Below are positions 52,686-63,689 of a DNA stretch of 64,000 nucleotides, piece after piece (the first letter of the stretch is position 1; every line of letters begins with the position of its first letter). Where the stretch lies: the NCBI RefSeq assembly GCF_042186555.1, contig NC_133329.1, positions 71,034,726 to 71,098,725 on the forward strand, written 5' to 3'. This stretch comes from Aquarana catesbeiana (Eukaryota; Chordata; Amphibia; Anura; Ranidae). The position numbers and the translations under genes are program-made. Below the pieces are notes generated by a model, which did not search any database, was not told the origin of the DNA, and saw only the letters and a list, made by a program, of their open reading frames with translations.

Positions 52686-52902
52686 CCCTGTTTCCCCGAA
52701 AATAAGACCTAGCGTGATTGTCGGTGATGGCTGCAATATAAACCCTACCCCCCAAATAAGCCCTAGTTAGAGTCCTTGTAGGTCTTATTTTCAGGGTAGG
52801 GCTTATTTTCGGGGAAACAGGGTAGGGCTTATTTGGGGGGTAAGGCTTTTATTACAGCCATCACCGACAATCACGCTAGGTCTTATTTTCAGGGAAACAG
52901 GG
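52686..52902. mobile_element. Palindromic TA-flanked MITE, 217 bp
   Basis: Both ends begin CCCTGTTTCCCYGAAAATAA inward; the near-perfect inverted arms are about 48 bp. Flanked by TA at 52684-52685 and 52903-52904. The middle contains partial extra copies of the same terminus. Confidence 0.8.
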
Positions 52903-52904
52903 TA

Positions 52905-53331
52905 ATATATAATCACTGAGGACAATCCTCATCAGATAGTTTGAACTCACCAAATACCGATTTCATCCACAAAGGTGCTTTTATTCTGAACATCGGGTAC
53001 AGCAGATTACAGGATACAAACAGATGAACAGGTTATAGTATTTATGCGGTCAAAAGATGATATTGTCTGTAGCTTACTATGCAGAATACATGTGCCCTGC
53101 TACATGTGGCCTGTTAGCTGCATCCATGACACAGGAAGTACAATCTCAGGAAGAAGGGTGGAGCATTACATTCAAAGGAAGTGTCATAACATCAGGAAAA
53201 GGAACATGAGAAAACAAGTGCATTACCACAAAAGGTCACTAGATGGCAGCATGTGAATTAAATATAAAACGTCCATAGGAAATAATTAGGAAAACAATCT
53301 ATATAAATTCTATGCCCCGTTGGGGCAGCAC
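52905..53331 (-). repeat. Possible BEL 5' LTR relic
   Basis: On the minus strand AATAAAAGCACC is followed by TGGTGAGTTC, which could be a poly-A signal and a primer-binding-like TGG. It includes the 52-bp block 53280-53331 that is also found at 34719-34770. No matching full LTR was found at the other end, so this is tentative. Confidence 0.3.
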
Positions 53332-54090
53332 GGGGCGGATCCGTTGGTCGGGCTCTGCTAGACCCCTTTTCTCACGGGGCGGATCCGTTGGTCGGGCTCT
53401 GCTAGACCCCTTTCACACGGGGCGGATCCGTTGGTCGGGCTCTGCTAGACCCCTTTCACACGGGGCGGATCCGTTGGTCGGGCTCTGCTAGACCCCTTTC
53501 ACACGGGGCGGATCCGTTGGTCGGGCTCTCCTAGACCCCTTTCACACGGGGCGGATCCGTTGGTCGGGCTCTGCTAGACCCCTTTCACACGGGGCGGATC
53601 CGTTGGTCGGGCTCTGCTAGACCCCTTTCACACGGGACGGATCCGTTGGTCGGGCTCTGCTAGACCCCTTTCACACGGGGCGGATCCATTGGTCGGGCTT
53701 TGCTAGACCCCTTTCACACGGGGCGGATCCGTTGGTCGGGCTCTGCTAGACCCCTTTCACACGGGGCGGATCCATTGGTCGGGCTCTGCTAGACCACTTT
53801 CACACGGGGCGGATCCATTGGTCGGGCTCTGCTAGACCACTTTCACACGGGGCGGATCCGTTGGTCGGGCTCTGCTAGACCCCTTTCACACGGGGCGGAT
53901 CCGTTGGTCGGGCTCTGCTAGACCCCTTTTACACGGGGCGGATCCATTGGTCGGGCTCTGCTAGACCCCTTTCACACGGGGCGGATCCGTTGGTCGGGCT
54001 CTGCTAGACCCCTTTCACACGGGGCGGATCCATTGGTCGGGCTCTGCTAGACCCCTTTCACACGGGGCGGATCCGTTGGTCGGGCCCTGC
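53330..54090. repeat. 43-bp minisatellite, about 17-18 units
   Basis: Unit CACGGGGCGGATCCGTTGGT, CGGGCTCTGCTAGACCCCTT, TCA repeats head to tail with point changes (GTTGG/ATTGG). Units are contiguous, without spacers. Confidence 0.95.
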
Positions 54091-54445
54091 TAGCTCAGTG
54101 GGAGATCGCTCCGTTGATCCCCGCTAAGGAGGCGAATGATAGGTCATCTCTGCTCACTGTGCAGGGACCGACCTGTCAGAGCCCCGCTGTCCTCTATGGG
54201 AAGATCAGATCGAAACTGACAGCATATCCCTTTTTATCCGATCCGATCAGCTGGAGGGCTGGCAAACGTATCGCCACGCATCTGTTTTAAGCGGATCTTG
54301 TTGGATCGTATGGCAGGCGGGTGTCAGCGGACACATCTCCGCTGACATCCACCATCCCATACAAGTCAATGGGTGGCCCACTCAGATCCTCCTGAAAAAG
54401 GGACAGGTGGATCCGCGCGGGCAATCGTGTGAAAGGGGACTAGTG
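53330..54445. mobile_element. MITE expanded by a 43-bp minisatellite
   Basis: The right end GTGTGAAAGGGGACTAG is the inverse of the repeated CCCCTTTCACACGGGG. The 3' part (54090-54440) is unique noncoding DNA with GGATCCGC and GGATCCGTT-like blocks. The left end merges into the array. Confidence 0.55.
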
Positions 54446-54449
54446 ACAT

Positions 54450-55240
54450 AAAAATAATTTCTAAATACATCCTGATAATCTGTCGAAGGGAAATTTCTTT
54501 TTTTTTTTTTTACATTTTCTTTATTGGTTTTTCAAAAGGGGTAACAGTTACAAAAACAGAGCCTCGGGGAATTCCCCGGGGAAATTTTTTTTTTAAGAAA
54601 TCCTAAGAACATCATATTTCTCCTCTCCCTATATTTTATGAGGAAGTTGTGTAGTCATGGAAAGTGAAAGTAAGGCATCATTGAGGATTACAATGAGAAT
54701 AAAATGCTTGTACATGTGCTGCTCCTTCTTTGTCTTCAACAATCAGGTAATTATTCTGAAATATTGTGACTATTGTGTGTAGGGATACAGCGGGAACAAT
54801 GATGGGGGAGAAGGGGGAGAGGGATGTGAGGATGAAGGTTTCCCTGAGTGGTGCTGATATTAGGAATTGGAGGGTGTGTGCTATGCCTGCAGTCTGCCAT
54901 GCAGACATGATGAGACAGCAGCTTTCCTACACAACCATTTAAAGTCTACGTTTAATATCATTTGTTTTTTTAATTGGCACAAGGGACAGTACTTACCTTC
55001 AGTGAAAAGTGTCCTTTGTGCTGGTGGCTTTGCCTCCTGCTTCATTCCCTGTCTATTATTTTGTCAGAACAGTTGTGGCAACCCTACTGTATTCTTAAGC
55101 ATAAACTACAATGTTTATATTGTCTCTTTCCTCTTTTGCTTAGAAGGCAGCAGTAATAAATATATGTACAGTATAAAGCCTGAATTTTACATTAGTATTG
55201 TTATTGAATATTTATTGTGTTGTTTATGAGATTATGATTC
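54450..55240. other. No gene recognised
   Basis: T-rich runs at 54495-54515. The stretch near 55000-55030 (AAGTGTCCTTTGTGCTGGTGGC) resembles 57385-57410, so a dispersed repeat is present. Frames here carry no recognisable domain. Confidence 0.55.
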
Positions 55241-55259
55241 TTGTTGATGTTTGTAATTT

Positions 55260-55425
55260 TTGTAATTTGTTTACTCATATACTTGCATTATTTTGGATAT
55301 TATGTATGTTTTTTGAGATTTTTTTTTTGTTTTTGTTTTGTTCTTGTACCTTGTTGTAAACGTATTGCCATGTATTGTTATTGTGTGACCTCTTGTATTT
55401 TTTTTTTAGAAGTTTGCACATAAAA
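55260..55425. repeat. Direct repeat A, left of Tc1 relic
   Basis: TTGCATTATTTTGGATATTA to AGAAGTTTGCACATAA is repeated at about 56719-56865 with scattered changes. Confidence 0.8.
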
Positions 55426-55426
55426 A

Positions 55427-55496
<70 letters not shown>

Positions 55497-55497
55497 C
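55427..55497. repeat. (ATCT)n microsatellite, about 17 units
   Basis: An uninterrupted ATCT run followed by a short CA run, at the left edge of the Tc1 relic. Confidence 0.97.
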
Positions 55498-55573
55498 ACA
55501 CACACTAGATTGTCAAAAGCATTGGGACACCTGCCTTTACACGCACATGAACTGTAATGGTAGCCCAGTCTTA

Positions 55574-56000
55574 GACTTCATTCACACTAGCGCGTTTTTT
55601 GTTGCTTTTTGCATTTTGCAGAAATGCATGGAAATTTTTTTAACATGGGTTCCTATGGAACATGTTCACATCAATGGATTTTTGTGCCTCTGCGTTTTTG
55701 GAAAGGGTCAGGGACTTTTTTCATGCAAAATGCAGCATTTTGCATGTAATAGATTTCAATGGACCCGCATCCAAAACGCAAGTACCGTGTTTTTTAGCGC
55801 GTTTTTGCTGCGATTTGCCGGTTTTTTTTTTGTTTTTTTTTACACTTTATATAGCTGGTTGCTGAGCAACCACATTGTAAAAAAAAATCTACAAAAAAAA
55901 CGCAAATCACGGCAAAAACGCATGTTCAAAAACGCGGCAAGCATCGCAAAAAGCACTGCAGAAACACTCAAAAGCAACATGCATAGATGTGAATCGAGCC
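55574..56000. mobile_element. MITE with TTA/TAA flanks, nested in Tc1 relic
   Basis: The left CTTCATTCACACTAGCG and right GATGTGAATCGAGCC are weakly inverted. It sits between TTA (55571-55573) and TAA (56001-56003), splitting the Tc1 inverted repeat. The interior has inverted AACGC/GCGTT blocks. Confidence 0.6.
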
Positions 56001-56080
56001 TAAGTCCGTAGGGTTCAATATTGAGTTGGCCCACCCTTTGCAGCTATAACAGCTTCAACTCTTCTGGGAAGGCTATCCAC

Positions 56081-56319
56081 CAGTGTTAATTTAGTCTACT
56101 AAAATTTGACTAAAACTAAAACAATTGAGATGAATAGAATACGACTAAAACTAAAAGCCATTTTAGTCAAAAGACTATGACTAAAACTAAATTGCAATTA
56201 CTGAAATGTACTGGAGATTTTAGTCGACTAAATACGACTAAAACTAAAACAATTGCAGAAGACTAAAATGGGACTGAAACTAAAATGCCATTTTAGTCCT
56301 AAGACTAAAATAAACACTG
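56081..56319. mobile_element. hAT MITE, 239 bp, nested in Tc1 relic
   Basis: Inverted ends CAGTGTTAATTTAGTC and GACTAAAATAAACACTG with 8-bp flanks CTATCCAC (56073-56080) and CTGTCCAC (56320-56327), 7 of 8 identical. The interior is repeated GACTAAAACTAAAA. Confidence 0.85.
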
Positions 56320-56339
56320 CTGTCCACAATATTTAGGAG

Positions 56340-56600
56340 TGTGTCTATGGGAATGTTTGATCATTCTTCCAGAAGCGCATTTGCGAGGTCAGACACTGAT
56401 GTTGGACGAGAAGGCCTGGCTCGCAGTCTCCGCTCTAATTCATCCCAAAGGTGTTCTATTGGGTTGAGGTCAGGACTGTTGTGCAGGCCAGTCAAGTTTT
56501 CAGTGAAGGGAACTCTTAAGGCGTCAGCTTACCAAGAAATTTTGGACAATTTCGTGCTCCCAACTTTGTGGGAACAACAACCAGAAGAGTTGAAGATGTT
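56340..56600 (-). pseudogene. Tc1 transposase C-terminal remnant
   Basis: The minus strand reads GLHNSPDLNPIEHLWDELER followed by RLRARPSRP, containing the catalytic Glu of the Tc1 DDE domain, then LANALLEE before a stop. Upstream (56500-56600) the similarity fades into a deletion that joins the right inverted repeat. Only the last 60-90 residues remain, so the element cannot move itself. Confidence 0.8.
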
Positions 56601-56718
56601 ATAGCTGCAAAGGGTGGGCCAACTCAATTTTGAACCCTACGGATTAAGACTGGGATGCCATTAAAGTTCATGTGTGTGTAAAGGCAGGTGTCCCAATACT
56701 TTTGGTAATATAGTGTAT

Positions 56719-56865
56719 ATTTGCGTTATTTTGGATATTATGTTTGTTTTGGGGTTTTTTGTTTTTTTTTTTTGGTTTCTTGTACCTTATTGGTGTTGTA
56801 AATGTATTGCCATGTATTGTTATTTTGTAACGTCTTGTATGTTTTTAGAAGTTTGCACATAAGAA
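56719..56865. repeat. Direct repeat A, right of Tc1 relic
   Basis: Second copy of the segment at 55260-55425, starting directly at the right end of the Tc1 relic. Confidence 0.8.
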
Positions 56866-56900
56866 AAAACTATATATTATAAAAAAAAAAAAAAAAACTA

Positions 56901-57340
56901 AAGCTGTGTACACACAAGCGGAATGTCCGACAGAAAAAGTCAGACGGAAGCTTTTCATCATCTATTCCGATCGTGTGTATGCCTCATCAGACTTTTTTTT
57001 TAGAAAATTCTGACAGACCCAGAAATGGAACATGTTCTAAATATTTTGGATGAAACCAATTCCTATCGGGAAAAACGATCGTCTGTATGCTGTTCCGACA
57101 GACCAAAAACGACGCATGCTCTGAAGCAAGTACAAGACAGAAGCTTTTGGCTACTGGCTATTGAACTTCCTTTTTCTAGTCCCGCCATACGTGTTGTACC
57201 TCACCGCGTTCTGGACAGTCGGACTTTGGTTTGACCGTGTGTAGGCAAGACCGCTTGAATGGAATTCCGTCAGAGTTCCTTCGGAGAAACCTTCGGAGTT
57301 TATTCCGACGGCAAAACCGGTCGTGTGTACAGGGCATTAC
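56901..57340. mobile_element. Palindromic 'GTGTACACAC' MITE
   Basis: The left AAGCTGTGTACACACAAGCG and right CGGTCGTGTGTACAGGGC are inverted. Internal TCCGACAG/CTGTCGGA-like blocks occur on both sides. Noncoding; the antisense frames have no motif. Confidence 0.6.
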
Positions 57341-57536
57341 TCTAGCCAAAATCGACAAAGGGGACAGAACTTACATTCAATAAGAAGTGTCCCTTGTGCT
57401 GGTGGCTGCTTGTCCTATTAAAATCTTTATTTTTCTGCCAGTAATCTTCTGGAGTTCCAGGGCTTATTACTAGAACTGGACCTGTCACAGGCATGCAACA
57501 AGAGTGCATCTTCCATCAATGAAACACGCTCTATAA

Positions 57537-57939
57537 TGCCGTGTACACACGACCGGACTTCGCGGCAGACTTGGTCCGGAGGACCGGACTCTGTCGGACA
57601 ATTCGATCGCGTGGGCTCCAGCGGACTTTTTTTCCCCAAAAGTTCGACGGACCTAGAAATGAAACATGTTTCAAATCTTTCCGACGGACTCGAGTCCGGT
57701 CGAAAAATCCGCTCGTCTGTATGCTAGTCCGACGGACAAAAACCGACGCTAGGGCAGCTATTGGCTACTGGCTATGAACTTCCTTGTTTTAATCCGGTCG
57801 TACGTCATCACGTACAAATCCATCGGACTTTGGTTGATCGTGTGTAGGCAAGTCCGTTCATTCGGAAAGTCCATCGGAAAGTCCGTCAAAGTCCGCCAGA
57901 CCTAGTCCATCGAAAAGTCCGCCCGTGTGTACGCGGCAT
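57537..57939. mobile_element. Second 'GTGTACACAC' MITE
   Basis: TGCCGTGTACACACGACCGG and GCCCGTGTGTACGCGGCA are inverted ends, bounded by TAA on the left and TTA on the right. Many internal TCCGACGGA-like palindromes. Confidence 0.65.
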
Positions 57940-57944
57940 TAGGC

Positions 57945-59067
57945 TCCGTCCACACCTGGGCGTTTTGAATCATGGGCAGAATCGCCACAATTCTGCCGGC
58001 GATTTTAAAGTGCTCTGCTTCAATGATAAATCTCAATTTTTCAGCCTCCAAACACACTTGTATGTAAGCCATTGTGGTGATATATACAGCAGGTGTTTAC
58101 AGGCTTACTATAAGAGGAGCGTTTAGCACATGGAAAAAAAAAAAAACACACCAATTTGCAAGGCATTCTCTGATTCAAGGAAGTGGCAAGACGGGATGGT
58201 GACAGGGGGTTTCCACCTCATCTTATCAGAGAATGTTTTGATCACAATCGCAATGAGCTGTGCTTTTTTAACTCCTTCCCCACCCAGTCCTTGAGGTGGC
58301 CACTGTGAGTGGATGTACATTCCCAATACACCACCCCATATTCAGAGAAGCTGTGCTATAGCTTCCAGTAATGAAAAGCGCTCTATGAATGGAGGACAGA
58401 TGGATGGATGGATGAATGAAGGTTCACCTCCTACATTCAAGGACTGCTTTTTGTTGCTCGGGGTTAATACAGAGGCCCACCCTTTCCACATCCCACCTCC
58501 AACCTTACTATGGATTCCAACAATGAAAAGTACTGTATGAATGGAGGACAGGCAGAGGAGTGAAAGGTCCACCTTCTCCATTAAGGCTCTGCTCACACCT
58601 AGGTGGTTTGAATCTCGGGCAGGATCGCCGTGATTCTCTCTGTGATTTCTAAACGGTCTGCTAAAATGACAAATTGCACAACGCAAATTTCAGACACCAT
58701 TCGATTTAACGGTACCTAAAAACATAGATTGGCACCTAATTATTTTCAACAATAGAAGGCTTCGCAGCAAGAAGGAGGCAGTTCCATTTGTTCACTTTTT
58801 TTTAGTTATATATCTTATCTTCTTCAGAAGAATCTGCACGTTTTAATCAATACAAAAAAGTGGCAGCTCTGAGTGTTAGTTCTCATATTCCTCAACAGGT
58901 GAAGCTATACAGTTACTTAAATTGAAAAAGACACAAGTCCATCTAGTTCAATAAAAAAAAAAAATAAAAAATAGAAAACCTCCATATACACAATCCTATA
59001 ACTGGAGGAATGCAAAAAAGCACTGCTGTCTAAAATTTTCGACTGAAGAACAAGGCAACTTTAAAAT
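57945..59067. other. No gene; MITE fragments and low-information DNA
   Basis: GGCTCCGTCCACACCTGGGCG (57944) and GGCTCTGCTCACACCTAGGTGG (58585) begin related segments. A short repeat ATGAATGGAGGACAGRYRGA occurs near 58384 and 58537. No coding signal. Confidence 0.5.
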
Positions 59068-59071
59068 TTAA

Positions 59072-61616
59072 TCAGTTCCCGCCGGGCCTATAGCTGAATG
59101 ACGGCCGGTCGGGCATTTTGTCCCTGTGGGTGGACGTCATATGACGTCCTCCCCTTGTTGCCACACATGCGCTGTGGTAAGCTGTGTCTCGCATCACCCA
59201 TCAGGGTAAAGAGCCAATGTCGTAGGCTCTTTGCAATGTGATCAGCTGTGTCTAATCACACCTGATCACATGTAAACAAATGCAGGTTATCTGCATTTCC
59301 TTTCCTTTCCTCAGCGCTGTCAGTGTCTGAGGAAAGGAAAGCCGATAACCGGCTTCCCAGTTATAGGGGACATTTACACTGATAATCAGGGCACTGATCA
59401 TCAGTGCAGCCCCATCAGTGTCCATCAGTGCAACATATCATTGCCTGTCAGTGCCACCTATCAGTGCAGCCTCATCAGTGCAGCTTGTCAGTGCCCATCA
59501 GTTCCACCAATCAGTGCAGCCTTATCAGTGCCCATCAGTGCAGCTTATCAGTGCCAATCAGTGCCTCAACATCATTTCCCACCAGTGCAGCCTCATCAGT
59601 GCACATCAGTGCAGCCTCATCAGTGCCCATAAGTGCAGCCTCATCAGTGCCCATAAGTGCAGCCTCATCAGTGCCCATAAGTGCAGCCTCATCAGTGCCC
59701 ATCAGTGCAGCCTCATCAGTGCCCATCAATGCAGCCTCACCAGTGCCCATCAAAGCAGCCTCACCAGTGCCCATCAATGCAGCCTCATCAGTGCCCATCA
59801 ATGCAGCCTCACCAGTGCCCATCAAAGCAGCCTCACCAGTGCCCATCAATGCAGCCTCATCAGTGCCCATCAATGCAGCCTCATCAGTGCCCATCAATGC
59901 AGCCTCCCCAGTGCCCATCAATGCAGCCTCATCAGTGCCCATCAAAGCAGCCTCACCAGTGCCCATCAATGCAGCCTCATCAGTGCCAATCAAAGCAACC
60001 TCATCAGTGCCCACCAATGAAGCCTCATCAGTGCCCATCAATGAAGCCTCATCAGTGCCCATCAATGAAGCCTCATCAGTGCCCATCAATGAAGCCTCAT
60101 CAGTGCCCATCAATGCAGCCTCATCAGTGCCAAACAAAGCAACCTTATCAGTGCCCACTAATGAAGCCTCATCAGTGCCCATCAATGAAGCCTCATCAGT
60201 GCCCACCAATGAAGCCTCATCAGTGCCCATCAATGAAGCCTCATCAGTGCCCATCAATGAAGCCTCATCAGTGCCCATCAATGAAGCCTCATCAGTGCCC
60301 ATCAATGAAGCCTCATCAGTGCCCATCAATGAAGCCTCATCAGTGCCCATCAATGCAGCCTCATCAGTGCCAAACAAAGCAACCTTATCAGTGCCCACCA
60401 ATGAAGCCTCATCAGTGCCCATCAATGAAGCCTCATCAGTGCCCACCAATAAAGCCTCATCAGTGCCCACCAATGAAGCCTCATCAGTGCCCACCAATGA
60501 AGCCTCATCAGTGCCCATCAATGAAGCCTCATCAGTGCCCATCAATGAAGCCTCATCAGTGCCCATCAATGAAGCCTCATCAGTGCCCATCAATGAAGCC
60601 TCATCAGTGCCCATCAATGCAGCCTCATCAGTGCCCATCAATGAAGCCTCATCAGCACACATCAGTGAAAAAGAAAAATTACTTATTTGCAAACTTGTAT
60701 AACAGAAACGAGGAAAAGGTTTTTTGGTATTTCTTTAATTTTCTGTCTTTTTTTGTTTGTTTAGCAAAAAATAAAAAAACCCAGTGGTGATTAAATATCA
60801 TCAGTGAACATCAGTGCAGCCTCATCAGTGCCCATAAGTGCAGCCTCATCAGTGCCCATCAGTGCAGCCTCATCAGTGAAGCCTCCTGATGTCATCAGTT
60901 TCCTCCTGATGTCTCCTCCATTTCTCCTCCCCGCATGGCACGTTCCCCTCCCCAGAGGGGAGGGCTCCTGAGCTGCACCAGCCTCTACACGCTGTCTTCT
61001 TCTCTTCCATTTCCAATTCCTCCCCTGAGCATGTGACCCACAGTTTATATAGACCTGAAAGCCCCTACCCATTCAAGTTAACGGTTGGTTCAGGGTGACC
61101 TACACAAACTGCATCCTGTGTGCAACCCATACTCCCTCCAGAACCTCTCACTGGAAGAACAGGGCATCAATCAGACAGAGTACAGGTGGTCACACCCTCC
61201 TTCTATTCTGTAATTTCTCCCAACCAATTTACCCCAACCAGGTTTAAGCCAACAGGGCAAAACACTGGCAATTTTACCTGATACTAACCCTATCTGACTA
61301 CTTTAGCACACACCTAAGTAGGTGGGCGCTACATATATATTTTAGGGGGATATTTATTAAAGCAAAAAGTAAAAAAATATTGCTTTTTTTTTTTTTCAAA
61401 ATTGACGCTCCTTTTTTGTTTATAGCGCAAAAAATAAAAACCACAGAGGTGATCAAATACCACCAAAAGAAAGCTCTATTTGTGGGAAAAAAAGGACGTC
61501 AATTTTGTTTGGGTGCAATGTCGCACGACCGCGCAATTGTCAGTTAAAGCGACGCAGTGCCGAATCGCAGAGTGCTCTGGTCAGGAAGGGGTTAAAATCT
61601 TCTGGGGCTAAAGCAG
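59072..61616 (+). mobile_element. TTAA-flanked MITE, copy 3, expanded by minisatellite
   Basis: Flanked by TTAA at 59068-59071 and 61617-61620. The start (CCTATAGCTGAATGACGGCC, GACGTCCTCCCC) and the end (CACAGAGGTGATCAAATACC, AAAGAAAGCTCTATTTGTGG) match the other copies. The internal repeats, short in copy 1, are expanded to over 1.2 kb. A unique segment lies at 60870-61330. Confidence 0.82.
59590..60655. repeat. 24-bp minisatellite, about 44 units
   Basis: Unit CCTCATCAGTGCCCATCAAT followed by GAAG or GCAG. Because 24 is divisible by 3 and the unit is stop-free, long frames are open on both strands (432 codons plus, 385 minus). The start region 59400-59590 is a degenerate form. Not a gene. 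Confidence 0.95.
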
Positions 61617-62059
61617 TTAAAGAAATTAGATTTTTGTATACTAACTGAATGTTGAGTGCTGAATCATGGAACATGTAGATAACAAGCTGGTAAAACACTT
61701 AAAAATCAAGTTGCAACATTTTAAAGTTTGCCAAAAGTTTGTAAAGCTGGAGATGGCTCCTTATTACTGTGAGCACTTTCTTAGTCGAATATTCAATTGA
61801 AAGATTTATATACTGAATCAGGAAGTATGCAAGATTAAAGTGAAATATTTCTTTGATTTGAACCCTTAATTTGTCAGTCTAAATCTAAAATAACGTTAAG
61901 GGTATACAACCCCTTTAATTCACAAATGTTATTTGTGCATAATAAAAGAAAGGGTAGTGTACAGTAAATAGATACCTAATGTGTCAAGCCTAAAAACTGT
62001 ATGCGTCTGCACAATGGCGAGAAATAATAGTACCCAAAATTACCAATAGGCAATACTTT

Positions 62060-62350
62060 TTTTTTTTAAATCAAACTTACCTAGGTGCATGCAGCATTGG
62101 TTCGATGCTGCATCTGTCCCCTGCCAGCTCTAAGGCTGAGAACAGAGCGAGCAAACACCGTTGATTGCTCAGTTCTTAAAGCTCCCTGAGCAGAGAGCTG
62201 GTAACTGTTAGTCACTGCTGTCTGCTCTGCCCCGCCCCCCGTGCTCACTGTGGAGGTGGTGGGAGCGGCCAGCTCAGGCTCTCAGCGGATCACGAAGGGG
62301 CTGAGCCAGGTGTCGGTCCAGGCATGTGCTGACTTTTAATATTTTTGGGG
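62060..62350. repeat. Dispersed repeat, copy 1
   Basis: ACCTAGGTGCATGCAGCAT, TTGCTCAGTTCT, GTCTGCTCTGCCCC, then GTGTCGGTCCAGGC. The same order of blocks occurs at 63690-64000 in the same orientation. Confidence 0.7.
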
Positions 62351-63689
62351 GGGAGCCTGGAGAGCCTCTTTAAGTGTTACACCTTATTCCTGCACCCCTT
62401 AGGGGCCCCACTGCAACGTAGAATTCCAGAGTTCAGCCTTAAACCCATCCTGCCTGCTGCTGTTAATGTAGATCTGATTTTGCAGCTAGGCAGTACTTGT
62501 GGAGACACTGCACTACAGAGTGAGAGCCCATTGGCTGAGGAGACAGCAGGGGGCAGTGTAGGCGGAGTCATCCTGAGTCCTCCTACCCATTCCTGACATC
62601 ACACAGGATCATCCTCCGAAACAAACCAGTGGGCGGATTGGGTAGGTGTGACAGGAGAACTCCAAATAAATATAGGACAAACTGTGTCCTGTATTAAACC
62701 AATATGGGACTTACCCATTTTTTTTTTTACAATCCTCAACAATTCTGGATACGGGACAGGTAGCAAACCCTACTTTGTGAATACAGGGCAGATTTTTTTG
62801 GATCACTTAGTAGGCCTACAGAGTATGTTACTCCAGCATTTCATATTCCTGTACTGTACTGTTCCTCTACAGTATGTGTCTGTTGTATCATATACTTGTG
62901 TTAAAAAGTATCCTGTTCTCTTTGTATTGCCTCCTTTGTGTGAAATACCCGGTGATCTTGACAGTCCCCCTGCTTTCCTATTTCAAACTGACCACACTAG
63001 GTATTAGAGCACATCCATCCCTGGAAAAATGTTTTTCCCCATGCAGTGGGTCTGTGCCCATACAGCACAGGTTAACTGCTCATTTTTGTTCTAGGGGAGT
63101 GGACAGGCAGACAGAGATATACTTACCTGACCCGCCGATCCCCTCCACACAAGACCGGTCTGGTACCCCCAGGCTCCAGTGGTCTTGAAAATGGACTGTT
63201 CCTGACATCAGCACCCTCAGAGCATGCTCCATAGACAGGAACAGTAAACCGCTAGACTGTGGGGGAGCTCAATTTTCTGGAGGATCTGTGGATCAGGTAA
63301 ATATGAACTTTGTGCTCTCCCCTAGAAAAAACAAGCAGCTGACCCATGCAGTGTGGGAAAAATAATGTTGCCCGGAGTTTAGCTTTACCGAAGTCTGGAT
63401 TAGTGAATTAAAATGTATATGTAGCCAAAACCTTGGGGAGATTTCCCTTCCTTTCCTGATGATGCAACAGGAAGTTTGAAGAATTCTCCCCAAAGTGAGG
63501 GGAATTTCCATCTTAGATAGTTGTCTCCAGAAGCTTTGTTCCTATTGTAGGATTTACCCACACCTCGTTCTTTCATGACAGCTTTAAAATTTAGGATTTC
63601 TTATCAGTTCCTGTGTCAGTTTCAGTTGTGAACCCAGGTACGCAGGATGCAATAAAATCTTAAAAGAGAAGTGCGGGATTTAAAAAAAA

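Larger units (their letters stand above)
55502..56717. mobile_element. Tc1/mariner relic carrying two MITEs
   Basis: Long inverted ends: AGCATTGGGACACCTGCC on the left and GGCAGGTGTCCCAATACT on the right, continuing through CCGTAGGGTTCAA and TGGCCCACCCTTTGCAGC blocks on both sides. A transposase fragment is inside on the minus strand. Insertions at 55574-56000 and 56081-56319. Confidence 0.85.

Noticed and set aside
34000..54000. Complete BEL LTR pair
   Set aside because: No two long matching flanks were found; only a 52-bp block is shared.
53330..54090. Regularly spaced repeats resembling a CRISPR array
   Set aside because: Units are contiguous with no unique spacers, the context is eukaryotic and no cas genes exist. 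The same applies to 16190-16990.
59404..60790. Frames of 432 and 369 codons on plus and 385 on minus
   Set aside because: They are produced by the stop-free 24-bp minisatellite; the content is a simple 8-residue repeat.
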